A stretch of DNA of 64,000 nt, taken from positions 674,358 through 738,357 of the forward strand of contig VZRZ01002089.1 in the NCBI GenBank assembly GCA_013398175.1, read 5' to 3'. The stretch is from Climacteris rufus. Its lineage: Eukaryota; Chordata; Aves; Passeriformes; Climacteridae. This document shows, piece after piece, positions 24,968-37,687 of the stretch (positions are counted from its first letter, which is position 1; every line of letters begins with the position of its first letter). Both the position numbers and the translations under genes were made by a program. The notes under the pieces were generated by a model. The model saw only the letters and a list, made by a program, of their open reading frames with translations. It had not been told where the DNA came from and did no database searches.

Positions 24968-26400
24968 TTGCTCATCCAGCTGTGTTATCCTGCTGAACAA
25001 AGGGTTTTCATGCTGTGGAACCAGCGCTACCATGTGATGTGTGTGGAACCAGCAGTGATGTGCAAGGCTTGCTGAGCAGACAAATGGTGCCAGTTCCAAG
25101 TGGTAACAGTAGAAATCCACATCCTACCAACAGGAGTCCTGTCTTCTTTTGGCAATGAAGCATGTCTATTTTTTGTTTTAGGAAAAGCACAAGATAGGCA
25201 TCCTGACAAGCTGGCATCCTCCTACAGTGGAGCAAGGAGCTGTTTTAATGCCTTTCAACTGTTTCCACAGATTTCCGGTGCCACTGCAGAAATCATGTGA
25301 GGATGGTTCTGTCTTATCCTCTTAGCTATGTGTGAACAGGCCCTGTTTTGACAGGCTTGCTGGATGTGTCTTCACAGTTCCCAGTAAGGCTCCCAGGTCC
25401 CATGCCAAACACACAGTGATAAATACGTCATTCAGATTTGGCAAACCTATCATTGGGCTGGATGAATAATGTGAAGAACGGCTGCTCCTCATGCATGTGA
25501 ATTTCTGTCTTAAAGAATGTACTCAAACAGAAATATTTTCATATTAGTGTCCTGTTTTAGGCTAGTGCAGCAACTTTGTAGCAGCAACTCTGAGCTGTCT
25601 GATACTATGGGGATGTTTTGAATTGAAGAGCTCATCTCTTAAAAAACCCTAGCATATCACTTGTGATAGTGTTACTTCTGATCTTATTCCATGTGTTTCT
25701 GAAGAGCCTTATTGAGATTTACCTATACATTTTGAATTAAACATAGGACTTAACTCACTCTTCTCCAATAACAATTTTTTTAAGCTTTGTGGTTTTTCAT
25801 TTGTTTTTCAGCCTATTTTTTGAAACACCTTTTCAAGACTCTCATCCAGTCCTGTGGGCAAATGATCTTTAAGTGCTTTGAGGAATCCATTCATTTCATA
25901 CAATAACATTGCAAAACTTATCCTCAAACAGTGTTGGAGCTGCATTGAAGTAATCTGGTTGCGTAGTTGAATTCTCCCTAACTCATGATCCTCTCATGGA
26001 TAAAAGAAACTACATGTTTTGGCTGTACCTAGTGCCCTGTTGTTGCTATGTGTGTATTGTTTGGACTCTCTCCAAAACCATTCCTGGTGAGTTATTTGCA
26101 AATCCTGAGCTCTTTAACTGGAAAGATTATGCTGCTAGTTGACAGATGTACCTTTTTTTAATTTCCCTTACATTTCATCACAGCTCATACAGCATCATTA
26201 TTTTATGAAATATGCCAATAGTCCTGAATCTGTAATGCTCCTGCGTGAGCATTTGCAGTTGTAGAACTTTACATGTTGGACTTGACTGTTAAATTGTATG
26301 CTGGATGGGAGTTATTCTCCATACTGTGATGGATTCAGCTAGCTGCTCTTGTTCCTGCTATGCTGAAGTGGATCCTGCTCTGTAGTCACCTACAGTGGCA

Positions 26401-26440
26401 TTCATCATTATGAAAGAAATTTCATCAATATGAAAGAAAA
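26401..26440. repeat. 20-bp imperfect tandem pair
   Basis: TTCATCATTATGAAAGAAAT is followed directly by TTCATCAATATGAAAGAAAA, with two differences. Each unit also contains a partial inverted repeat (TTCAT/ATGAA). Confidence 0.8.
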
Positions 26441-28179
26441 AATAAAAACTCTCTAATGTGCTGCACTCAGGAGTTTGTCAGTCTCTCTCTGATGTTGCCC
26501 AGCCCCAGCAAGCCATAGCCAGTTTATAAGTATCCTTAAAGCACTTCTGGTTATTTGCTGTAGAGTTATTCTCTTCCAAGAGCAAGTAACGAGTCATACT
26601 GTTTGCATCTTACATGTTCATGTAGTTAGTTCTTAGTTATGAAAAATGCTCCTCCACAGCAATGAAGTTTAATTTTAAAAGTTCCTAGAGTGGAAGTGGT
26701 TGTGACAAAGTATTAAAATAACTTTTGTTGTGTCTCATCTTGCCCCGGAGATAGGAATGTGAAGCATAATTTTCATAATGTGGACAGTTCTGTAACATTA
26801 ATACAATGTGTAATTTGATGTAGTTTAGTGTAAATTATGTTGTATTTAAACAGAATTCTCAGAAGTGATCAGTTATCAAAAACAGAGAGGGAGTTCTCAC
26901 TCTTGAATCAGATTTTTTTTTTTACTAATGAAATACAAATATTCATATGCCAAAGTGAAATGGTGTTTGTGTTAAAAACAATCATACATTGTCCCTAGGG
27001 AAGGAAGCAGTAGGATGAAACTGAGTTGTGCTGAACTGCTTTAGTTGCTTGCTGCCAAAAGGGAGCCTCTCTGCATAGTCCTTTAGCATCTAGTGCTTGC
27101 TTAATCTGTTTGTGAGCTGACTCAGTTTGCTCCTGTAATAGCAAAAATAAACAGCAGCTAGGAAGTGGAAAGGAGGGAGAAATACAGCATGACTGGGGTG
27201 GGTGATAATCTGGGGAAGGATAGGGACTGACCTTCTCAGAACAGCCAGCAAGTGATCACATGGTAAGGCTCTTGAAGAAAGAGTTTTCCATCTATGTAAG
27301 ACTCCAGAAAGACAACTGTGAGGACTAAGGTGCTCTACCAAAACAGAGGAAGGTCCGTGTTAGGACTGCAGAGGTGTGATGCTGTCTTAGCCACTCTGGA
27401 GGTCACTTGGCTAGCTAAGGGAGACCTATGTCCTAGGCAAGTCTGGTTGCCAAGGGCTTCTTTTCTTCCCCCTTCTCTTTCTCCATCTCTGGTAGTATGT
27501 AGTGTCTTTTTTCCTCCTTCTTTTTTTTTTTTTTTTATTTTAATCAATAGATCATTTTTGAATGTTTTGCCATACTATGAGTTGAAGTAAAAGTGCTCTA
27601 AATGGCAAGTTGGTAACATGACATTGTTCACACAAAGATGCACCAGATCTCTGGAATGCCTTGGCTATGCCCAGATCCCTTCCATGTCGTTCAGGTAGCC
27701 AGAGAGCAAGAGACTTGCATGGACTAGGGAACAGCTGTCACCTGCAGAGAAAGAAGCCAAGTTTTTTGACAGGTCACCACAAAAAAGCCCAGAATCATCT
27801 TTGAGACAAAACTGAAAGGGAAGGGCTTTTGTTATAATAAAACATAATCCTATAAACATCAGAAAACAGGGAAGGACTGCTCTGTGACTTGGGACTCTCA
27901 ATATGCTTTACTAAAGCCATCAGAGGATTTACTACGTTTTTGTTGTGCTGGTCTTCACTGAAAGGGTCATGTAGCTGACTCCTGTGTGCTGGTGGCTGAA
28001 ATATTTAATCCAGTGATGAAAAGGTAAAATTTAGCTTTGTATAAAGATGGAACATACTAAGAGACTACTTCAGTGAGATACTTTCAATGGCGTTAAGCCT
28101 GTTGAACTTTGTCCTAAGATCAAACAGATTCCTCTGCACTTGCCCTCCCCAAAGCTTGTCCCACCTCCCCACTCCCCTG

Positions 28180-28201
28180 CCCCCCCCCCCAAAAAAAAAA
28201 A
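28180..28201. repeat. Homopolymer run: about 11 C then 11 A
   Basis: A C-tract abuts an A-tract after a C-rich stretch beginning near 28142. It is low complexity and error-prone for sequencing. Confidence 0.9.
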
Positions 28202-31134
28202 GCTGGTAAAATGTCAGATTCTTTCAGCTGTTTTGGGGAAGTCAGTGATGATATAACACTGAAAAAAGCCAGTCAAGTGTTTCTTTCAGTTGGAGAGTTG
28301 AATGTAGTAGTCAGAAAAGGCTGGCCCCATCAACTTCAAAGAAAAAATAGTTGAATAACCTGGAAGCCTGCCAGCAGACAAGTAATAATTGATAGAGATT
28401 TACTGAAATCAGTTTTCTACCCTAAGAAAGGTGTGGGCATTCGGACAGAGAAAGGCATTTTGACAGTCCTGATGGCATTTTGATAAGCAATCATGGGAAA
28501 CCTACTAGTGGCTAAATGCAGAAGTGATTGGAGAACTGTGCTCAAAAGGTGTTAACTGATCATTAATAAACCAGGAAAAATGGGTCAGGTTGGGTATTTC
28601 CGTCTGCCCTGTATTCAGTGTTATACTGTAATTCAGATATGATTGGACCAGGATGAGGAAATGGAGAGTAGCCTTAATAATCTTGCAAATAACTGAAGTC
28701 TGAGGAGGAATGTAAGCACTGTAGAATAAAAGAATAAATTTTTAAGAGTTCTGGCAAATGACAGGAATGGTTGATGTGGCCAGACAGAGCCAAAATGAAG
28801 ATCAAATAGCTACCAGTTCTAGCTTAGAAATTTCTCTGAAAATTACTGTGCATTGCAAGATGAACCAGTACAGCGTGTGGCTAGTCTTTTTTACCCCTCA
28901 GCAAATTGATGGGAACACATAAATGGGTAGCTGACTGGCAAGAACTGCAAAATCATTGTTCCACTTAAAAATCATAGGACTTGACCAGGAATACTTCTGG
29001 CTGCTCTGGGTACAGCCTTTAACAAGCATGCAAGCAAATCAGATAAAATTCTTGGGAGGGTAACAGGAATGATTAGGTGTCAAAACATGGCTTGGAGAGA
29101 CAGGCTGGATTAAATTCTAGAATAACTGTTCTAATAGCAAAAACTGTGAACTTCTGGAATTTGTTGTTTAGGAAAGTTATGGAGTCTGTCATGGATGATC
29201 TATGTCTAACCTGTTCTTATGCTTCTTTTTAGAAGTAAGGTGCCTGTGTCAAGGAGCTGCAAAATCCTGTGTTATGCTTCCAAATGCTGTTAAAGACAGG
29301 CTTGCAATCATACTAACCAGCACACATTAGAGCCCATATCTAATTAACATCTGTCTTGTGAAAATCTCTTCTTCATGAACAATGCTTCTAACCTGATATT
29401 CAGGATTTTTTGGTAGTCTCTCTTTTACTCCCTAGAGGTGAGAGTACAGAGGAGACTGGAGGCAAGAGTGTTGGACTATATTTTATAGCACAGTGGTATT
29501 TTCATGGTGATTTAAAGTATTTGTAAATGTATAGGTTATGGATGTTTCAGAGTTTGAATTCACACTATAGTAAGAAGTGGCCTATGTGATGTTAATTCCC
29601 CATTTGACTGGTTTGTTCAACAAGTAATTCACTTTTTTTTTTTTCAAATATGGTTAAGAAGCAGATGAAGAAAAGATTGCAACTCTGGCTTCTGCTGATT
29701 TATCTTTAAGAAGGATAAGCAAGGCTGAATATCCACTGCTGATGACTGCCAAGATAAATTGGGAAAAAATAAATCTTTGAAAAGCTGAAAATCTATTTTG
29801 GTGACAAAAAATTGCTAATGGAAACAGGCTGGTTTGTGACAGAAATTCTGAAAGTTAAGCAAATAATGTAAAGCAAATCAAAACATGATAATATGCTACA
29901 CTTAAGTGATGTACCATCCCACTCCCTCCCCACCTCCCTGTTAAATAACACTCATGTTCCTGTTTTCACATTGGAACAGATAGTAAGGGCTGTTCAGTTA
30001 AGATAGCAAGAAAATGTAATCCCTAGAAGCAAGCTTAAAAGTATAGAAAAATGCTGTAGAAGAAAATGCAGCTGATTTAATGACTTACTCTTGACATGTT
30101 CAACTTTCATCTTCACTGTCTGTGCATTGCTTAAAAATAAGCTTGGTTATATGTTCCAGTCTTTTCTTTGAAATTGAGTTCAAGCTATTTTTTTTTTTTT
30201 TTACTCCTTGTTGTACCCCTGTGAAAGGCAGGTAATGACATTTTCCATCTTTTCTGGAATTTCTTCTCTTCAGGACCCTGATCTTCATCAGTTCTAATAC
30301 AGAAGAATAGATAGAGAACACAGGGATAATTGTAGTGTGGGTCACATCAAACATTTTTTTAGTCCAGATTTCTTAAAGCTCAGAGATTAAGACAAAAATG
30401 TGGTGTATATGTTGCTTTGTAAAACATCTCAATATTCAGTGGTTCCGTTGGGTCTTGCCTTTTCTCTGCTTTTCCAGACAGAATTCTTGCTATCTTTCTC
30501 ATTTCACTTCCTTTGGTCTTCCTCTTGTGACTCTCATGAACAGAAAATTCTTTGTGATTATTATAAAGAAACAACATGTCTCACTTTACCCTAGACTTTC
30601 TAACTTGATTCCCCTACCCTTGGTAATTTGAACCCGTTTTTATTTCATGTACTGATTTTTTTCAAGTTTCAAGCTGCTGAACAGCTCATGAATTCCTGTT
30701 CTTTTCCTGCTAAAGAATTCTGGTTTTCTCCTGTGTTTTTACTATCATTCTTTAGTAACTGGCAAAATCTCTCTGTGCCCCACCATATCCTTGTTTCTTT
30801 GTTAACCTAGCCAGCAAATTTGTTTTGAAAGCTTTGTTCTTAAAAATCTCTGCTCTTCCTTCATTTCCTGACTAGAGATGCATTAGTGTAATTCCACAGC
30901 CACTTGTGTACAAGTTTGTCTCTTACTGTCATCTCTTCAACTAACTTTTCCAATTTACGTGAATGAACTGTAGGAAAATCTTTTTCATTTCTTCAGCTTG
31001 GAAGAGATAATCCATTATTTTTTAATCTAAGACCTTGATGAAGAATCTTTATTGTATTGGATTTGTTTCCACAATGGAGATCTAGATACTAAATTATCAC
31101 TATGTTGAGCACTTCAGATTTTTCAATAGATATT

Positions 31135-31222
31135 AAAAAAAAATCTTGACTCTTCTGCTCTTGACTTTAAAAAAATCTTGACTCTTCTGCTCTTGACTTT
31201 AAAAAAATCTTGACTCTTCTGA
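31135..31222. repeat. 32-bp minisatellite, about 2.7 copies
   Basis: The unit is seven A's followed by 'tcttgactcttctgctc' and 'ttgacttt'. TCTTGACTC starts at 31144, 31176 and 31208, an exact 32-bp period. The first two copies are identical and the third breaks off after about 15 bases, so expansion looks recent. Confidence 0.9.
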
Positions 31223-31654
31223 TCTTCTGGTTTGGTGCTCTAAAGTAGTCATGATGATGAGGGGCTCAGGTATTTGATTTTTCTTTTCCTTCCCTTCCCT
31301 TCATGTCTTCTAGTTTTATTGGCTTGAATGCAATTCCAATTCAATGGTATGGTATTTAATTGACTTACAGCCTAGACAGGTTTATCTCCTGCTTAGACAT
31401 GAGTAGTAGCAATTAGAGAAAGATGCAGGGGGATGTCGATTGGGTATGACTGTAGGTGAAGACCTTACCTGGAAGATTTGGATTTGGCTTTCCTTTTGGT
31501 CTTATTTTCACCATAGCCTTGTCTTCAGATACTCCAGTTTTGTGTTCTGTCTTTCAGGCTGGTGGCACCCTTAGCCAGAGTTTCAGCCTCTGCTACTTGA
31601 AGTTACTCAGCTATATCAAGATAAATAGCTACTGAAGGAGAGGTTTATACTTGC

Positions 31655-32200
31655 CTGTTTCAGTAGTGCCCACGGCCACCTGCAGTAAATACCAGTCTTG
31701 CTGGCTTAGCAGCAGTGGGCTGAGCACCCACCCAGTTGCCTGCCCACTTTCTTCCCTTCCCCCTCCAGCAGGATGGAGGAGACAATCAGAAGACCAAAAC
31801 CAGCAAAACTTGTTACTTGGGGTAAAGACAGTCTAATGTGAAACAGTCTGTGCACTCAAGCAAATCAAAATAAGGAATTTATTCATTACTTCCTATCAGC
31901 AGGCAGCCGTTCAGCCGCTTCCTGGACTGCAGACCTCCATCACGCATAACAGTTACTTGGGAAGAAAAAAGCCATAACTGGGAATGTCCTGACTCCTGCT
32001 GCCTCCTTCTTTTTCCCCAAATTTTTATTGTTAAGCACAATGTCATATGGTATGGAGTATCTTTTTGGTCAGTTAGGGTCAGCTGTCCTGTCTGTCCCCT
32101 CCCAAATTCCTGCCCACCCCCAGCCTAGTCAGTGGGGAGCAGCATGAGGAGCAGAGATAGCCTTGGTGCTCTGCAAGTATAGCCACAGCACCGGGGTGTA
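31655..32200 (-). mobile_element. ERVL-type avian LTR fragment
   Basis: The minus strand shows, in order, motifs I associate with a common bird ERVL-like LTR: 'cagctgaccctaactgacca', 'ccataccatatgacattg', 'agttatggcttttttcttcc', 'caagtaactgttatgcgtga' and near its end 'ttctgattgtctcctccatc' followed by a G-rich stretch. The TATA region of the family reads here as CAATAAAAATT and is decayed. I found no matching target duplication, so both ends may be truncated. Family assignment is from memory of the sequence style. Confidence 0.6.
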
Positions 32201-33699
32201 ATCAGTGTTCTTTTAGTCACAAGTCCAATGATTGTGTACATTGGGTCCAAATTGGAAAAGTGATCTATTTGCATCATTTGTCTTTGGAATCAGTGATAAA
32301 AATGAGTTAATGAGTTGTTCATTTCTGAGAGGTCTGGTACCTGTGAAGGACTTAAAGGATCTGGTGTTGGTGCAAGCATATTGACCTGGCTGTCAGTAGA
32401 ACACACAGTGCAATGACTGTGTGATAAAACTTGTGCTGGCAGTAAAGCATCCCTTGGCCATTTAACCTGTGGGGTGAAACAGTTGGTGTTTGGTCTGTTC
32501 TAAACCTTTCTGGGGTCAAGCTCCATGAGTCTGTGGGGTTTACAAGAGACCTTTAGCTGTTTATTTAGCTTTCTGTGTGTAACTTTTTGCTGCATGGTTT
32601 CTTACTGCCAACAGGATCGACAAAAAGGGCTTCTCCCTTCACTCCTCCACGGTTATGCAATTGTGCTGTGCTTAGAGAACTGCTGAGGAAGTGGGAAAAG
32701 CCTTTGGTCTGAGGAAAGAACTGACACTATGTCTGCTGTATCCTGCCTGAATTAATGTATTACCTTATGATGCTGACACAAATACGTTCTCTGTTGCTGT
32801 AGGTTGTTGTGGTTAAATTCTTTTTGCATTTCTCAAAGTATGTCAGGTTCTGAAACCATTTCCCATGGGCACCCTGAATTTTCAGGAAGAAATATATTGT
32901 CTATGACTGACTTTGGCATTACTTACGAATGGCTGCCTTGATCCTAATTAGAAAGCAGGCAGCTGTGTGTCCCATTCTTAATTTACTGTCCCTATTCACT
33001 TTGGAAATACCCAAAATATGTAATTCAAGCCCATGTAAATCCACACCTGGTACTTGGTGCATGAATATACTGACTTAGATCTCTAGACTGCACCGTTAAG
33101 GATTTTACTAGTTTGTGAAGAAACAGATGAGTGGCCACATCTTTTTGTTGTAACTCCCAGCACTAATTTCAGAGTATCATTTACTGAAGGCTCAGGACCA
33201 ACAAAGCAGAAATTAAATACCAGAAAAAAATGCAGCCTGTTTTGCTGTGGCTGCCTGACCATTCCTGTGTCTCAAGTGCTGCTTGATGCTGCAGAGCAAT
33301 TTAACTCTTTGTTCTGGGTTGCTGAAGTGATGAGGGATGAAAAACAGTAGTTATACTTTCTTCTATTTGTATTTAATTTCAGCACTGCAAATGAATATCC
33401 AAATATTTATTTCAAAGCTGTGGCATGTACCCAGCACTTTGTAAGTTCTTTTCCTTGATCCTTTTGAAGTATTTGTGCAGGATGACTAATAACATTCTCA
33501 TTAAATTTTCCTTATTGCGCTGTGAAGATTCACTCTGAAGGCAAGTATTAGTTGCTTTGTTTGAATGGATGTTACAACTAAAATTTTTGCTCTCAGGTGA
33601 AATACATTACACTGAAAAGCTGTCAGACTGCCACTGGTAAAAAGCGTGAGTAACTCAGAGCCTTCAGCAGCAGTCTCGTGACCTGAGAGAAGCGATTCA
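32201..33699. other. Intergenic, nothing recognised
   Basis: Ordinary non-coding sequence between an LTR fragment and the CpG-rich patch. No exons or repeats that I can support. Confidence 0.45.
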
Positions 33700-34230
33700 G
33701 CCTCACCCAGTCTCTGAACAGAGTTGAGCCTGCATCAGAGCTCCCGCAGGGTCTTGGCTCAGTTCACGCACAGCGATTTCATTTAAGCAGGGAAGTAAAG
33801 AGACAAGGAAGGGTTCTTTTCCGCTTATTGCCAGCAGGTTTGTATTTCTGGAGCCATGGAGGGTGCGGATGAAGAGGAAATGGCTGTCGGGGGTGCCTGT
33901 TATAACACGGAAGCGAGGGGAGGGCAGTCGGGAGAGAGCAAATTGCTGCGGAGGATTACAGTGACTGACAGGGGCGCCGCCCAGCCACTCGGCTGTCTGC
34001 ACCGGCACAGGAACCAGTGAGCTGCCCTTTCAGGCAGGGACCACCACTCCCGCCGTGGCCGGGGAGCCCCCACAGTGGCCCGAGGGTTGCCACCCCCAGC
34101 TGCATCAGCATGCGGGGATGGAGGGCCCAGCCCCCGTGGCTCCGGCACAGTGGGGCCAGGCTGGGCCGTCAGCTACCCCCAGAGGCACTGCAACATCAGA
34201 CGTGCTCAATTCCGGTTACTGGGGCAATTC
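33700..34230. promoter_or_regulatory. CpG-rich patch (possible CpG island)
   Basis: GC content and CpG frequency jump here relative to the AT-rich surroundings, with clusters such as 'ggggcgccgcccagccactc' and 'ccgccgtggccggggagccc'. Open frames exist on both strands (minus 33703-34008, plus 34017-34256) but none resembles a known domain. On the minus strand a donor-like GACTGG/GTGAGG is at about 33700-33712. It could be a promoter with first exon, or a GC-rich repeat remnant. Confidence 0.4.
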
Positions 34231-34409
34231 ATGAGCAGCAGAAGACTGTTTTATAATTCTAAAACCCTTTAATTTCTTCTTGGAATCCCATTTTGCTGAA
34301 AGAGGAAGCAAGATAATGTTTTGATTCTAGAAAATATTATCTGAAGGGTCAGGAAAACAGGCCAGCTTAATTTCTTTTAAGAAGTGTAATGACAATACAA
34401 AATTATGGC

Positions 34410-35030
34410 TATGGAAAGAGAAAATAAGCCTGGCTTTTGTGTCTCCTGAGTGTCAGTTTTTTTCCTGAAGGCTCTTCTCTGATTCCTGGCTCAGGCAGGA
34501 ATGCAAGGATGAAGCAGGCAGGGTGTAGGCCAAGGCTGGAGCCGGAGAGGGAGCAGCGGTAGGGCAGGACGCAGACTCCAGCCAAACGTCCAGCATGAGG
34601 GAGAACAAGCAAACAAGCAGGGGCCGGAGAGGGCAGAATGGCCAAAAGTCACGCTAGGATCAGGGCTGAAAGGCGAGCCAGAGTGAAAGCAAAAAGGCCC
34701 CCCAGCAAAAAGGCTGAAAATGTCAAAATGGCCTAGAGGTTTGTGATGCAGTTCCTTTTATATCCCCTGGCTCCTCCCAGGGTCTGATGTGCTGGTTGGA
34801 GGCCACTGGCCCAGTACAACATTCCACTGCAGTCCACAGGTGGAGACCCCTTGCCTCCTAATTGGAGAGCCCATGTTCAGGGCACAGTGTCCTTGGTGGT
34901 CTCCTACTGGCTGTGCTGTCAGGCAAAGTTTCGCCCTGAGACAGGGCCGGCCTCCATCTTCTCCTGGTTGCCTCCTGTCTGAAACATAAGGTTGAGACAA
35001 AACAAAATTGAATTGGTTCCTCACAAGCTG
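34410..35030 (-). mobile_element. LTR-like or promoter-like GC-rich element
   Basis: On the minus strand a GC-rich upstream block leads to a strong TATA box (ATATAAAAGG), followed by about 330 bp of C/T-rich sequence. That order resembles U3-TATA-R/U5 of an LTR. No AATAAA, TG/CA ends with target duplication, or primer binding site was found. The alternative is a real minus-strand promoter for transcription into the CpG-rich patch to its left. Confidence 0.4.
34754..34763 (-). promoter_or_regulatory. TATA box, minus strand
   Basis: The minus strand reads ATATAAAAGG after GC-rich 'ggaggagccagggg', a textbook TATA context. The transcript would run leftward through 34.7-33.7 kb. Confidence 0.45.
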
Positions 35031-35384
35031 CTTCCGCTCTAATTTCTAGATGCAAAAGTGAACCCCAGCTCCTCCTCACAGAACTTGGAAATAAAATGTA
35101 CTTGAGCTCTTATACACTGGGCTTTGGACAAGGCTTTGAAGTATGAAGAGTGTGGAATAATTGTATTCTCTGGCCAATTTAAAAATGGTTTGGGAAGGGA
35201 TGTTGTATGTCCCGAGAAATCATCTGAACATCTGTAACTGAAGATAATTTTCCTTGATCTTCTAACTGGAAAACAGCATAGCAATTTCACTGGCTGAAAA
35301 GTTTCAAGCTTCAAAAGGATAGAGACAAAGATCCCAGTATTTTCAAAAGAGTATGGAAAATTTAAATATGAACACTAATGATTG

Positions 35385-35613
35385 AAGTGGCCACCTGGCT
35401 GAAGGCCCACAAAAATGAGTAAGAGACTGGGACACTTCTCATATGAGAATGGACTGGTACAGTCTTGATAGAAGCTGTCCAGCCTGGAGAAGAGAAAGCA
35501 CAGGAGGGTCTCATCAATGTATGGAAATACCTGAAAGGCAGGTATTCTTTTCAGTGGTGCCCAGTGACAAACCAGAGGCAATGGGCACAAACTGGAAATT
35601 ACTTTTTTTTTAT
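35385..35613 (+). mobile_element. CR1 LINE fragment
   Basis: Plus-strand CR1 signatures occur in order: 'ggcccacaaaaatgagtaag', 'tcatatgagaatggactggt', 'ccagcctggagaagagaaag', 'ggtctcatcaatgtatggaa', then 'ttcagtggtgcccagtgaca' and 'gaggcaatgggcacaaactg'. These correspond to the end of the reverse-transcriptase ORF and adjoining sequence. The element stops before the 3' tail. Confidence 0.75.
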
Positions 35614-36954
35614 GTGTCTAACCATAAGGCTCTTGAAAACTCTTCCTTTCTTTTGTCTGCTCACATTCTCTGTCAGTTCTCACTTCGGGCTTGATTCATC
35701 ATCTGTTCATTCTCATGTTTTATCATCTACTTGAGATAAATGGTCTCCTTAGGTACTAATGTTTCATGCTCAGTCGTCTTCTTTTAGTGACCTTGATTAA
35801 ATAAGTGAGGAACCTGTGGCTCACTGTCAAGGGATCATGACAAGTGCCTTTATGCTTGTGTGTGCACCTATAATAGTACTTATACATATGTGCAGACATA
35901 TATATGCATTCCTCTTTCTGTTAGCCATTATCAAAGCTTATGTGTTGGCCCAAATACCCCTACAGCCTTCCTGTCCTCTCATTCCAAATTTGTCCTCTTT
36001 ACCTGTAACTGGATTTACCCAATAGTTGACTGTAAGTGGTAGGAATGAGAGAGCTCTCCTTTAATGGTAGCAATAAAGCAGTCCAATCATGATCTACATC
36101 TCTCAGGATTCCTGTAGCACAGACAAATGGTTTCTGCTCCAATATTGCTCAGTCCTACAGTGCAGGGATGTCTATTTTCAAGAAGAAATGAAGCAGAAGC
36201 TGCACATATTTGCTCGCTACTAAATGACACACTAGTTATTTAAAAGGTTTTTTTCCTCCATGGTTCATTGTTATAGATTATCATATGCTTTAGATTAATG
36301 TATTAATGATACAGTTGGGTTTTTAAGGTATCCAGAAGAAGTGATATAAAAATGTGGTACTTTGCAAAAATCTATTTGTAACAGCTCCTTAGAAGCCATT
36401 TGTGAGAGCACTATTGTCATGCTGAAGGACCTTACCCGAATACTGATTTCAAGAATTCTCCCCAGCACTTCCTTTTCTATCGAGAGTATAGTTTCAGTCT
36501 AAACTACTGCTCATATGAAAAGAAGAATAGCCTAGCTTTGCTTTTCTGTCATTTCGCTCTTTGTGCCTTCAGCCATACTTCATATCTCCATTATTGCAGC
36601 AGAACTTCTGAACGTTAAGAATAGTATTGACTTTGGAGGAACTAATCCTTCTTTTTTAGTGAATACCACTTGTAGACTTTAGGAGTCCTGGATTTTTTTT
36701 CTTTTTTTTTTTAATTGCAGTAAGTGATATGTATATAATAAATTCATCAGTTCTCTTTTCAAAAGGCTATTTGAGCACTTGCTTGAGTCAAGTCACATTA
36801 AACGAACTAAGATTTCCTTTTATAGCCTTAGCAGTTTCTGTAGGCACATCTTCTTCCCTGCCCCGATAGCAATGAAACAGGCCAAAAAGCCTGAAGATTA
36901 ACCATATCTAGAGTTGCAGATGGTCTTGCTTACAAGTAAAAGTGGTAGCTTTTG
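35614..36954. other. Intergenic, nothing recognised
   Basis: Only AT-rich sequence and short chance frames on both strands. No splice-supported exon and no dated repeat. Confidence 0.45.
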
Positions 36955-37600
36955 TCATGAATCAAAAAATATGCTGCATTGGAAGGGACCCACAAGGGTC
37001 ATTGACTCCAACTCCTGGCCTTGCACAGCACCATCCCCAAGAGTCACACCATGTGCCTGAGAACATTGTCCAAATGTTTCTTGAACTCTCAGGTTTGTTG
37101 CTGTGACCACTTCCCCGGAAAGCCTATTCCAGTGCCCAACTACCCTCTGGGTGAAAAACCTTTTCCTACCTTTTCCAACCGAAACCTTCCCTAACACAGC
37201 TTCAGGCCATTCCCTCAGGTCCTGTTGCTGGTCACCAGAGAGAAGAGATCAGTGTTTGCTCCTCCTCTTCCTCTCACACAGAAGCTGTAACTGCAGTGAG
37301 GTTTCCCCTCAGTCTCCTCCAGATTGAACAGACCAAGTGACCTCAGCTGCTCCTCACACGGCTTCCCCTCAAGGCCCTTCACCATCTTCGTTGCCCTCCT
37401 TTGGACGCTCTCTAATAGTTTAATGTCTTTTGTATATTGTGGCACCTCAAAGCTGCACACAGGACTCGAGGTGAGGCTGCCCCAGAGCGGAGTGGGACAA
37501 TCCCCATCCTTGCCCGGCTGTTGATGCTGCGCCTGATGCCCCTCAGCACACAGCTGGCCCTCCTGGCTGCCGAGAGAGTCCATGAAAAGGGAGATACTTT
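36955..37600 (-). mobile_element. CR1 LINE with remnant of reverse-transcriptase C-terminus
   Basis: Two minus-strand frames keep CR1 ORF2 signatures: LLESVQRRATKMVKGLEGKP with LRSLGLFNLEE at about 37270-37440, and FFTQRVVGHWNRLSGEVV at about 37100-37160. The 3' end on the plus strand reads 'cattggaagggacccacaag'. Frameshifts separate the parts, so it is a dead 5'-truncated copy. It is the best-preserved CR1 coding remnant in the window. Confidence 0.85.
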
Positions 37601-37660
37601 ATATGTAGCAAACATTTCTAATAAGGGTTTTTTGCGATCAGTTGTTTAATAAGTGTAATT

Positions 37661-37687
37661 TTGTTGTTGTTGTTGTTGTTGTTGTTG
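37661..37687. repeat. (TTG)9 microsatellite
   Basis: Nine perfect TTG units just beyond the 5' end of the CR1 fragment. Confidence 0.95.

Larger units (their letters stand above)
24974..31134. other. Long intergenic stretch with simple repeats only
   Basis: I recognise no gene. The contents include a 20-bp imperfect tandem pair at 26401-26440, a T-tract at 27531-27546, a C-then-A homopolymer run at 28180-28201, a T-tract at 30188-30202 and scattered short open frames without family features. The stretch 28550-29250 has a slightly different, more purine-balanced texture that could be a very old repeat, but I cannot assign it. Confidence 0.45.

Noticed and set aside
37215..37583. 122-codon minus-strand frame as a host gene
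   Set aside because: Contains QRRATKMVKGLE and LGLFNLEE, typical of CR1 ORF2. It is part of the CR1 copy at 36955-37600.
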